Positions 26,303-33,778 of a stretch of 51,056 bases of DNA are shown here, one piece after another; position 1 is the stretch's first letter, and every line of letters starts with the position of its first letter. Position numbers and translations under genes: made by a program. The stretch comes from Hyphomicrobiaceae bacterium (GTDB taxonomy: Bacteria > Pseudomonadota > Alphaproteobacteria > Rhizobiales > Hyphomicrobiaceae), in assembly GCA_023384095.1 (NCBI GenBank), contig JAHDXT010000025.1, positions 1-51,056 on the forward strand, in the 5' to 3' direction. The notes beneath the pieces were generated by a model, which searched no databases, was not told the DNA's origin, and worked only from the letters and a program-made list of their open reading frames with translations.

Positions 26303-29044
26303 ATGAGCAAGGGCCATGCCGCCGAGACCCGTAGCGTAGCGAGCTATTGCTACCAGTGCGTCGCCGGCCCCGACCTGCTCCGCGTCGAGGTCGAGAACGG
26401 GGTGGCGACCGAGGTGCGGCCCAATCTCGCCGCCGCCGAGATCCACCCTGCCGGCGGACGTGTCTGCGTCAAGGCGTTCGGCCTCATTCAGAAGACGTAC
26501 AATCCCCACCGCGTGCTCACCCCGATGAAGCGGAGCAACCCCGTCAAGGGGCGCGAGCACGACCCGCAGTTCGTCCCCATCACCTGGGACGAGGCGCTCG
26601 ACACGATCGCCGGCCGGCTGCGCGCGATCCGCGAGACGGGGCTCACCGACGGGTCGGGCTTTCCGCGCGTGGCGGCGAGCTTCGGCGGCGGCGGCACGCC
26701 CACCGCCTACATGGGGACGTTTCCGGCCTTTCTGGCGGCCTGGGGACCGGTCGACATGAGCTTCGGCAGCGGCCAGGGCGTCAAGTGCTACCACTCCGAG
26801 CACCTGTACGGCGAGCTGTGGCACCGCGCCTTCATCGTCTGTCCGGACACGCCGCTCACGGAATACATCGTCTCGTTCGGCGCCAACGTCGAGGCATCGG
26901 GCGGGGTCTGCGGGGTCAAGCGGCATGCCGATGCCCGCGCCCGCGGCATCAAGCGGGTTCAGGTCGAGCCGCATCTGTCGGTGACCGGCGCGTGCTCCGC
27001 CGAATGGGTCCCGATCAAGCCGAAGACGGACGCCGCCTTCATGCTCGCCATGCTGCACGTGCTGCTGCACGAGGCGGCGCGCGAGCGGCTGGACATCCCG
27101 TTCCTCAAGGAGCGGACCGCGTTCGCCTACCTCGTCGCGCCGAACGGCTTCTTCCTGCGCGATCCCGTCAGCCGCAAGCCGCTCATCTGGGATTTGCGGA
27201 CGTCGGCCGCCGTGCCCTTCGACGCGCCCGCCGCCGATCCCGCCCTCGACGGCTCGTTCACGCTCGCCGGGATCGAGATCGGCCCCGACGAGAGAGCCTG
27301 GGAGCACGAGAAGGCCGCCAGCCGGCCTGCATTCGCCCTGCTCGTCGATCACGTGAGGCAGGCGACGCCTGAGTGGGCCGCCAGCATCTGCGACGTCCCG
27401 GCGGAGACGATCCGGCGCGTGGCGACGGACTACCTAGCCCACGCGCGCGTCGGCGAGACGATCGAGATCGAAGGGCGGCGGCTCCCCTTCCGCCCCGTAG
27501 CCATCTCGCTCGGCAAGACCGTGAACAACGGCTGGGGCGGCTTCGAGTGCTGCTGGGCGCGCACGGTGCTGGCCTGCCTCGTCGGCGCGCTGGAGGTGCC
27601 CGGCGGCACCATCGGCACCACCGTGCGGCTCAACCGCCCAGCCGACGACCGCTGGAACAGCGTCAAGCCGGGGCCGGACGGATTCATGGACTATCCCATG
27701 AACCCGACCAGCAAGGAGGATTGGGTCGAGCGCCCGACCGCGCGCCACGCGCACCGCACGCTGGTGCCGCTGGCGGCGAACTCGGCCTGGAGCCAGGCGC
27801 TCGGCCCGACGCATCTCGCCTGGATGATGCAGAAGGAGCCGCTCCCGCACCTTCCCGAGCCGACGCAGCCCGACGTCTGGTTCGTCTACCGCACCAACCC
27901 AGCGATCTCGTTCTGGGACACGCGCTCCGTCGCGGATGCGATAGCGGGCTTTCCGTTCACCGTGTGCTTTGCCTATACGGCGGACGAGACCAACCGCATG
28001 GCCGACATCCTGCTGCCCGACTGCACCGATCTCGAAGGGCTGCAGCTCATCCGCATCGGCGGCACGAAGTACGTCGAGCAGTTCTGGGATTATCAGGGCT
28101 TCGCCCTGCGCGACCCTGTCGCGCCGCCGCAGGGCGAGGCGCGCGACTTCACCTGGATCGCCACCGAGCTCGCCCGCCGCTCCGGCCTGCTCGAAGCCTA
28201 CAACGCCGCCATCAACCGCGGCGCGGCCGGCATCAAGCTGACCGGGCCGGGCTACGACTTCTCGCTCGATCCGGGAGAGGCACACGGAGTCGAGCGGATC
28301 TGGGACGCCATGTGCCGTGCGGCCAGCGCCGAGATCACGGACGGCAGCGAATCGCAGGGCCTCGACTATTTCCGCGCCTCCGGCGGCGTGCGGGTGAAGC
28401 CCTACCCGCGCCTGCACTGGTATCTCTATCCCGAGATGCTGGCCAAGGGCCTGCGCTTCGAGCTGCCCTACCAGGAGCGGCTGTTCAGGATCGGCGGCGA
28501 GCTCGCCAACCGCCTGCACGAGCGCGGCATCACGTGGTGGGACCGTCAGCTCGCCGAGTACGAGCCGCTGCCGCACTGGCGCGACCTGCCGGCGCTCTGG
28601 GAGGAGGCGCTGACCAAGGGCTTCGGCGTGTCGATCTCCGATTACCCCTTCTGGCTCATCACGGCCCGCAGCATGCAGTACTCGTGGGGCGGCAATGCCG
28701 GCCTGCAGATGATAAAGGAGGTGGCCGACAACATCGCCGGCCATCGCGGCGTCATCATGAACCCGGCCGCCGCCCGCAAGCTCGGCCTCGCCGACGGCGA
28801 CCTCGCCGAGATCGCCTCTCCCGCCGGCAAGACGCGCGGCCGCGTGGTGCTGCGCCAGGGTATCAGGCCCGACACCCTGCTCATGATCGGCCAGTTCGAC
28901 CACTGGGCGACGCCGTTCGCCAAGGACCTCGACCTGCCGAGCATGAATGCGCTCGTGCCGATGCTGCTCGAGCTGACCGATGCGACCGGCTCCGGCGCGG
29001 ACCTCGTCAAGGTGCGCATCGGCCGGGCCGGAGGTGGCCGATGA
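26303..29044 (+). CDS. padB: Molybdopterin oxidoreductase, PadB-like (phenylacetyl-CoA:acceptor oxidoreductase)
   Basis: 913 residues, DMSO-reductase family large subunit. N-terminal C16-x2-C19 and C55 (GGRVCVKAFG) are present, but the usual third cysteine is missing (P23/D24), so the FS0 cluster is altered or absent. C162 (GVKCYHSEHLYGE) is a candidate molybdenum ligand. The C-terminal dinucleotide-binding domain has NPAAARKLGLADGDLAEI. No twin-arginine signal, so it faces the cytoplasm. Stop and next start overlap (ATGA). With the downstream ferredoxin and NrfD parts it matches PadBCD, which oxidises phenylacetyl-CoA to phenylglyoxylate with quinone as acceptor. Assignment rests on family plus context. 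Confidence 0.78.
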   Translation: MSKGHAAETRSVASYCYQCVAGPDLLRVEVENGVATEVRPNLAAAEIHPAGGRVCVKAFGLIQKTYNPHRVLTPMKRSNPVKGREHDPQFVPITWDEALDTIAGRLRAIRETGLTDGSGFPRVAASFGGGGTPTAYMGTFPAFLAAWGPVDMSFGSGQGVKCYHSEHLYGELWHRAFIVCPDTPLTEYIVSFGANVEASGGVCGVKRHADARARGIKRVQVEPHLSVTGACSAEWVPIKPKTDAAFMLAMLHVLLHEAARERLDIPFLKERTAFAYLVAPNGFFLRDPVSRKPLIWDLRTSAAVPFDAPAADPALDGSFTLAGIEIGPDERAWEHEKAASRPAFALLVDHVRQATPEWAASICDVPAETIRRVATDYLAHARVGETIEIEGRRLPFRPVAISLGKTVNNGWGGFECCWARTVLACLVGALEVPGGTIGTTVRLNRPADDRWNSVKPGPDGFMDYPMNPTSKEDWVERPTARHAHRTLVPLAANSAWSQALGPTHLAWMMQKEPLPHLPEPTQPDVWFVYRTNPAISFWDTRSVADAIAGFPFTVCFAYTADETNRMADILLPDCTDLEGLQLIRIGGTKYVEQFWDYQGFALRDPVAPPQGEARDFTWIATELARRSGLLEAYNAAINRGAAGIKLTGPGYDFSLDPGEAHGVERIWDAMCRAASAEITDGSESQGLDYFRASGGVRVKPYPRLHWYLYPEMLAKGLRFELPYQERLFRIGGELANRLHERGITWWDRQLAEYEPLPHWRDLPALWEEALTKGFGVSISDYPFWLITARSMQYSWGGNAGLQMIKEVADNIAGHRGVIMNPAAARKLGLADGDLAEIASPAGKTRGRVVLRQGIRPDTLLMIGQFDHWATPFAKDLDLPSMNALVPMLLELTDATGSGADLVKVRIGRAGGGR

Positions 29045-32034
29045 CACGCTACGCGCTGGTCGCGGATCTCAACCGCTGCGTCGGCTGCCAGACCTGCACC
29101 GCCGCCTGCAAGCACGCCAACGCGACGTCACCGGGCGTGCAGTGGCGCCGCGTTCTCGATTTCGAGGCGGGAGAGTTCCCGGACGTGCGCCGCGCGTTCG
29201 TGCCGGTCGGCTGCATGCACTGCGCCGACCCGCCCTGCATGGACGTGTGCCCCTCGACGGCGACGCGGCAGCGGCCGGACGGGCTCGTCACGATCGACTA
29301 CGACATCTGCATCGGCTGCTCCTACTGCACGCTCGCCTGCCCCTATCAGGCGCGCACCAAGGTCGATCGCCCGAGCTACGCCTACGGCGCGCGCCGCATG
29401 GCGCACGAGGCCGAGCGCGAGGACCCGGAGCGCTTCGGGGTGGCGCAGAAATGCTCGTTCTGCATCGACCGGATCGACAGTGGGCTCGCCAAGGGTCTGA
29501 CGCCCGGCGCCGCACCCGAGGCGACGCCGGCCTGCGTCGTCTCCTGCATCGCCGGCGCGCTGCACTTCGGGGACGTCGACGATCCGGCGAGCAACGTCTC
29601 GCGCCTCATCGCCGAGAACGAGCATTTCCGCATGCACGAGGAGCTCGGCACCAAGCCCGGCATCTACTACCTGTGGCAGCGCAAGGCTGCCGGCGGCGAA
29701 ACGCCGGCCGCGGGCGGCGACGTTCCCGTGCTGTCGGCCGACGAGCCGGCCGGGGTGGCGCCGCGGCTGCAGTCGAGCTGGGACTGGCGCGCGGCCGCCA
29801 ACTTCATGGCGGGCGGGTCGGGTGCCGGGCTGCTCCTCGCCAGCACCCTCGCCGCCCTTGCAGGCGCGCCCCTGCTTCCGATGGCGCTGCTCGCTATGGC
29901 GTTGGTCGGCGCAGGCCTCCTCTGCGTGTGGCTCGAGATCGGCCGCCCGTGGCGCTTCCTCAACGTGTTCCGGCACTCGGGGACCTCGTGGATGTCGCGG
30001 GAGGCCATGGCCGCCGTGCTGCTCTTCGGAACCGGCTTGCCGGCAGTGGCGATCGACGCGCCGCAGGGCCACCTCCCGCTTGCCGTGGCCGCGGCCTCGC
30101 TCGCACTGGTCTTCCTCTATTCCCAGGCCCGCATCATGCAGGCTGCGAAGGGCATTCCGGCCTGGCGCGAGCCGGCAATCGTGCCCCTCGTCGTCGTCAC
30201 CGGGCTTGCCGAAGGCGCGGGGTTGTTCCTGGCCGCGACGCTCTATGGTCCGTTGTCGCCATTCGGCCGGTTCGCGGCGATCGCCCTCGTCGCGCTGCTC
30301 GCCCTGCGCTTCCTCGCATGGCGAAGCTACCGCCGCGCGCTCGGCGCCAGGGGGGCACCGACTCGCACGCTCGCCGTCCTCGACCGGCTGCGGCCGGTAT
30401 TCGTAGTCGGCGGCCATGTGGCGCCGCTGGTTTTGCTCGGCAGCGGGCTGGCGGTCGAGTCCGCCGCCGGCCACGCGTTCGCACTGGCGGGGCTGACGGC
30501 CTTTGCCGGCGGCTGGGTCCTGAAGCACACGCTGGTGACTCGCGCCGCCTTCAATCAGGGTTTCGCGCTGCAGCGCATGCCGGCCCGCGGCGCCGGCACG
30601 AGCGCGGCCGGGATCAAGCCCGGATGGAGGATCGAGGGCTCGGATCGCGCAGAGGAGCGCGCGCCCGTGCCGCAACCGACGAGAGGTGACGGGATGGCGC
30701 TGCAGACGGTCGTGCCCAAGGCGGAGTCCAGCCTCTACTATTTCGAGCCGCAGGCCGAGACGATGCCGCGCCGGGAGCTCGCACAACTGCAGCTCGAGCG
30801 GCTGCGGCGGACACTCGCACACGCCTACGAGCGGGTCCCGCACTATCGCCGCCGCTTCGACGAGCTGGGCGTCAGGCAGGAGCACCTGCGGGATCTGGCC
30901 GACCTGCGCAGTTTCCCGCTAACGGTCAAGAGCGACCTGCGCGACGCCTACCCGTTCGGCCTCTTCGCGTTGCCGCGCAGCGAGCTGCGGCGGCTCCACG
31001 CCTCCTCGGGCACCACCGGCAAGCCGACCGTCGTCGGCTACTCGGCGGCCGACCTCGCCTGCTGGTCCGACCTCATGGCCCGCTCCATGGCTTGCGCCGG
31101 CGCGCGGCCGGGCGACATCGTGCACAACGCCTACGGCTACGGCCTGTTCACCGGCGGCCTCGGCGCCCACTATGGCGCCGAACGCCTCGGCTGCGTGGTG
31201 GTCCCGCTCTCGGGCGGCGGCACCGAGCGCCAGGTGATGCTGCTCAAGGACTTCGCCGCCGACATGCTGTGCGCGACCCCGTCCTACGCGCTCAACATCG
31301 CGGAGGTCGCCGAGGCCCAGGGCATCGACATCCGCAAGCTGCCGGTGCGCCGCGGCCTGTTCGGCGCCGAGCCCTGGAGCAACCAGATGCGGGCCGAGCT
31401 CGAGTCGCGCCTCGGCATCAAGGCGGTCGACATCTACGGCCTGTCGGAGATCATGGGGCCCGGCGTCGCCTGCGAATGCGACGTGGCGCAGTCCGGGCTG
31501 CACGGCTGGGAGGACCACTTCCTGTTCGAGATCGTCGATCCGGAGACGCTCGAGCCCAGGCGCATGGGTGAGGCCGGCGAGCTGGTCATCACGACGCTGA
31601 CCAAAGAAGCGCTGCCGATGATCCGCTACCGCACGCGCGACATCACGCGGCTCACCGACGAGCCGTGCGCCTGCGGGCGCACGCACCTGCGCATCCTGCG
31701 CATCACCGGCCGCGACGACGACATGATGATCATCCGCGGCGTCAACGTGTTCCCGTCCCAGATCGAGGCCGTGCTGGTTGGGATCCCGCGACTGGCGCCG
31801 CAGTATCAGATCTCGCTGATGCGCGAGGGATCGCTCGACAAGATGATGATCGAGGTCGAGCTGGCGCCGGACGCGCCGGCCGACCTCGCGTCACTGTCGG
31901 CCGTGGGGGCCGCGGCCGAGCACCACATCAAGTCGCTGATCGGGGTGAGCTGCGAGGTGATCGCGCGGCGCCCCGGCGAGCTGCCCCGCTCGCAGGGCAA
32001 AGCTGTCCGCGTCCGGGACCTGCGCAAGAGCTGA
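29041..32034 (+). CDS. Fused reading frame: PadC-like ferredoxin + PadD-like membrane anchor + phenylacetate-CoA ligase
   Basis: 997 residues with no stop codon between three modules. Residues 1-185 are a four-cluster ferredoxin: C13/16/19/23, C58/61/66/70, C90/93/96/100 and C138/141/165/169. Residues about 255-540 are an NrfD/DmsC-like anchor of about eight helices, ending KPGW. From residue 552 the frame reads as complete phenylacetate-CoA ligase. The first two modules pass electrons from the molybdenum enzyme to quinone. A ribosome-binding site (AGAGGTGACGGG) precedes the internal ATG at 30694, so the ligase may also be made separately. The junction could be a genuine fusion or a lost stop codon. 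Confidence 0.75.
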   Translation: MTRYALVADLNRCVGCQTCTAACKHANATSPGVQWRRVLDFEAGEFPDVRRAFVPVGCMHCADPPCMDVCPSTATRQRPDGLVTIDYDICIGCSYCTLACPYQARTKVDRPSYAYGARRMAHEAEREDPERFGVAQKCSFCIDRIDSGLAKGLTPGAAPEATPACVVSCIAGALHFGDVDDPASNVSRLIAENEHFRMHEELGTKPGIYYLWQRKAAGGETPAAGGDVPVLSADEPAGVAPRLQSSWDWRAAANFMAGGSGAGLLLASTLAALAGAPLLPMALLAMALVGAGLLCVWLEIGRPWRFLNVFRHSGTSWMSREAMAAVLLFGTGLPAVAIDAPQGHLPLAVAAASLALVFLYSQARIMQAAKGIPAWREPAIVPLVVVTGLAEGAGLFLAATLYGPLSPFGRFAAIALVALLALRFLAWRSYRRALGARGAPTRTLAVLDRLRPVFVVGGHVAPLVLLGSGLAVESAAGHAFALAGLTAFAGGWVLKHTLVTRAAFNQGFALQRMPARGAGTSAAGIKPGWRIEGSDRAEERAPVPQPTRGDGMALQTVVPKAESSLYYFEPQAETMPRRELAQLQLERLRRTLAHAYERVPHYRRRFDELGVRQEHLRDLADLRSFPLTVKSDLRDAYPFGLFALPRSELRRLHASSGTTGKPTVVGYSAADLACWSDLMARSMACAGARPGDIVHNAYGYGLFTGGLGAHYGAERLGCVVVPLSGGGTERQVMLLKDFAADMLCATPSYALNIAEVAEAQGIDIRKLPVRRGLFGAEPWSNQMRAELESRLGIKAVDIYGLSEIMGPGVACECDVAQSGLHGWEDHFLFEIVDPETLEPRRMGEAGELVITTLTKEALPMIRYRTRDITRLTDEPCACGRTHLRILRITGRDDDMMIIRGVNVFPSQIEAVLVGIPRLAPQYQISLMREGSLDKMMIEVELAPDAPADLASLSAVGAAAEHHIKSLIGVSCEVIARRPGELPRSQGKAVRVRDLRKS
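30694..32034 (+). CDS. paaK: Phenylacetate-CoA ligase (module of the fused frame, own internal start)
   Basis: 446 residues from an internal ATG, close to the 430-440 typical of PaaK. Motifs: ASSGTTGKPTVVGYS (adenylation P-loop, 103-117), YGLSEIMGPGVACEC (aryl-AMP motif), GELVITTLTKEALPMIRYRTRDI and the C-terminal hinge ILRITGRDDDMMIIRGVNVFPSQIE. It activates phenylacetate with ATP and CoA. SSLYYFEPQAETMPRREL near its start is the normal PaaK N-terminus, so this ATG is the ancestral start. It lies in the same frame as the upstream ferredoxin/anchor with no stop between. Other aryl acids cannot be excluded as substrates. Confidence 0.88.
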   Translation: MALQTVVPKAESSLYYFEPQAETMPRRELAQLQLERLRRTLAHAYERVPHYRRRFDELGVRQEHLRDLADLRSFPLTVKSDLRDAYPFGLFALPRSELRRLHASSGTTGKPTVVGYSAADLACWSDLMARSMACAGARPGDIVHNAYGYGLFTGGLGAHYGAERLGCVVVPLSGGGTERQVMLLKDFAADMLCATPSYALNIAEVAEAQGIDIRKLPVRRGLFGAEPWSNQMRAELESRLGIKAVDIYGLSEIMGPGVACECDVAQSGLHGWEDHFLFEIVDPETLEPRRMGEAGELVITTLTKEALPMIRYRTRDITRLTDEPCACGRTHLRILRITGRDDDMMIIRGVNVFPSQIEAVLVGIPRLAPQYQISLMREGSLDKMMIEVELAPDAPADLASLSAVGAAAEHHIKSLIGVSCEVIARRPGELPRSQGKAVRVRDLRKS

Positions 32035-32076
32035 GCACCCTGCAGGACCGGGAGGGCCGCACCTGTCCCCGGCTCC

Positions 32077-32205
32077 GATGCCCTCCCCTTCACGGGGAGG
32101 GCGGCGCGGCGAAAGCCGCGCGGGTGGGGTGGGGCCACGAATGCAACGTCCGAATCCTGGCACCCCCACCCCCGACCCCTCCCCGCAAGGGGGAGGGGAG
32201 AAGTG
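32077..32205 (+). repeat. 129-base dispersed repeat, tandem copy 1
   Basis: Starts GATGCCCTCCCCTTCACGGG, continues through GGCGGCGCGGCGAAAGCCGC and CACCCCCACCCCCGACCCC, and ends GGGGGAGGGGAGAAGTG. It contains two or three short GC palindromes. It is almost identical to the copy starting 155 bases downstream and related to the inverted copy at 195-305. It fills the gap between paaK and the convergent ferritin-like gene and may act as a bidirectional barrier to transcription. Confidence 0.85.
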
Positions 32206-32231
32206 TTCGTCGCTTCATCGGGGGGCGGTGC

Positions 32232-32359
32232 GATGCCCTCCCCTTGACGGGGAGGGCGGCGCGGCGAAAGCCGCGCGGGTGGGGTGGGGGCCGAACGCAA
32301 CGTCCGAACCCGGGCACCCCCACCCCCGGCCCCTCCCCGCAAGGGGGAGGGGAGAAGTG
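32232..32359 (+). repeat. 129-base dispersed repeat, tandem copy 2
   Basis: Direct copy of 32077-32205 with about 10 differences (for example CTTGACGGG for CTTCACGGG, and GGGGGCCGAACGC for GGGGCCACGAATGC). The 26-base spacer GTTCGTCGCTTCATCGGG... is not repeated. The whole 32035-32396 gap holds only these repeats and no gene. Confidence 0.85.
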
Positions 32360-32396
32360 CTTCGCGATTACTGTTTCAATCGTAGTCGAACAGACT

Positions 32397-32948
32397 CTAG
32401 TCCTGCGGCACCGGCGGATCGGGGTCGTCGTCCGGGTGGCGGGGCGGCTCGGGATGCTTGTCGAGCTCGCCGAGAACGAGACGCACGTGCTCGTCCTCCT
32501 CGGCCGCGAACTCGGCAGCCCAGCGCTTCAGCTCGGGATCGCCCGCCGCCGCGGCGATGCGATCGAAGAACTCGAACGCCCTGCGCTCGGCATCGAGCGC
32601 GAGTTGCAGCGCCTGCCGCGGCGTCGTCGTATAGCGGATCGCGCCGAAATCGACGGCCTCCGGGCTCTCCGGTCCGCCCCAACTGTGGTCCCAGGACTCG
32701 AGCCCAGGAAGCTCCATCCGCCCGATCTGTGCACGGATCTCCTCGGCGTGGTGGGCCTCGTGCCCGGCGAGCTTCCGGAACAGCCCGGCCAGCTCAGGAT
32801 TGTTGTGCGTCTCCATCTGGTCGGCCAGAAGACGGTAGCGCTCCTCGGCCTCCTCCTCCATCCGCAGCGCATGTGCCAGCAGCTCACCTACGCTGGCGAT
32901 GGCCGCGCTGCTGCGGCCCGGCGGACTCCCCGAGACCGGCGCCGTCAT
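32397..32948 (-). CDS. Ferritin-like (rubrerythrin-type) diiron protein
   Basis: 183 residues. Four-helix-bundle iron motifs: EEEAEERYRLLADQ, then KLAGHEAHHAEEI, ALQLALDAERRAFEFFDRI and EDEHVRLV, giving paired ExxH-type ligands. No rubredoxin CxxC domain is present. Both ends are low-complexity (Pro/Asp-rich tail). The ATG overlaps the korB stop (ATGA), so it is translationally coupled to korAB. A role in iron storage or peroxide/oxygen protection of the oxygen-sensitive ferredoxin-dependent enzymes is inferred. Confidence 0.8.
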   Translation of the reverse strand: MTAPVSGSPPGRSSAAIASVGELLAHALRMEEEAEERYRLLADQMETHNNPELAGLFRKLAGHEAHHAEEIRAQIGRMELPGLESWDHSWGGPESPEAVDFGAIRYTTTPRQALQLALDAERRAFEFFDRIAAAAGDPELKRWAAEFAAEEDEHVRLVLGELDKHPEPPRHPDDDPDPPVPQD

Positions 32949-33778
32949 ATCGCGAACTCCCGGTCCAGCTCGGCGACATCGACCTCGGCCGCCCCCGCCT
33001 GCGGAGTGCCCGGCGGGCGGTTGCCGCGGTAGAGGACGCCGATGTTGAAGCCGTCATCGGTCATGATCCGGCGGGCGGCGCGGGCCGGATCGTCGGTCGC
33101 CTCGACCGGGGCAGCATGCACGAGGTCCTTCCATTCGGACTGGTCGGGACGGAACGTCACACACGGGCTCAGCACCTCCACGAACGAGAAGCCGGGATGG
33201 CGCACCGCCTCGACGATGATCCGCGCCGTCTCGTCCGGGTGGCCGGAGAAGGCGCGGGCCACGAAGTTGGCGCCGGATGCGAGCGCGATCACGAGCGGAT
33301 GGAACGGGCGCAGGCCGGTGCCGCCGGGTGCCAGCGCGCTGTCCCAGTCGGGCTCGGTGGTCGGCGAGGGCTGTCCCTTGGTCATGCCGTAGACGCGGTT
33401 GTCCATGACGACGTAGGTCAGGTCGACGTTGCGTCGGCAGGCATGCAGGAAGTGGTTGCCGCCGATCGAGAACCCGTCGCCGTCGCCGCTCATCACCAGG
33501 ACGGTGAGGTCGGGCCGCGCCACCTTGAGGCCGGTGCCGAGCGCGAGCGAGCGTCCGTGCACGCCGTGGAAGCCGTAGCAGTTGGTGTAGGCGGGAATGC
33601 GCGAGGAGCAGCCGATGCCGGAGACGACGGCCACCCGCTCCGGCGGCGTGCCGAGCGCCGCGAGCGCCCGCGTCACCGACATCAGCACGTGATAGTCGCC
33701 GCAGCCCGGGCACCAGACGGGCTTCACGTCGGATGCGAAGTCGCGCGGCTTCAGCTTGATCGCCTCGATGACGCTCAT
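32945..33778 (-). CDS. korB: 2-oxoglutarate:ferredoxin oxidoreductase beta subunit
   Basis: 277 residues. KorB layout: C23-x2-C26 (WCPGCGDYH), C57 (GIGCSSR) and C206 (SPCVTF) as cluster ligands, and the thiamine-diphosphate motif GDGDGFSIGGNH (98-109). The ATG at 33778 has GGAG at six bases and overlaps the korA stop. It oxidises 2-oxoglutarate to succinyl-CoA and reduces ferredoxin. In Thauera this enzyme regenerates the ferredoxin used by benzoyl-CoA reductase, and its placement next to the bcr genes here supports the same job. Confidence 0.93.
   Translation of the reverse strand: MSVIEAIKLKPRDFASDVKPVWCPGCGDYHVLMSVTRALAALGTPPERVAVVSGIGCSSRIPAYTNCYGFHGVHGRSLALGTGLKVARPDLTVLVMSGDGDGFSIGGNHFLHACRRNVDLTYVVMDNRVYGMTKGQPSPTTEPDWDSALAPGGTGLRPFHPLVIALASGANFVARAFSGHPDETARIIVEAVRHPGFSFVEVLSPCVTFRPDQSEWKDLVHAAPVEATDDPARAARRIMTDDGFNIGVLYRGNRPPGTPQAGAAEVDVAELDREFAI

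Noticed and set aside
27373-29040. Upstream extension of the fused PadC frame inside padB
   Set aside because: It is the alternative frame of padB; the ferredoxin begins exactly at the ATG at 29041 that overlaps the padB stop.
32077-32359. Two repeat units considered as a CRISPR or tRNA-like array
   Set aside because: Only two long units with one 26-base spacer; length and GC palindromes fit a REP-type dispersed repeat, not CRISPR.
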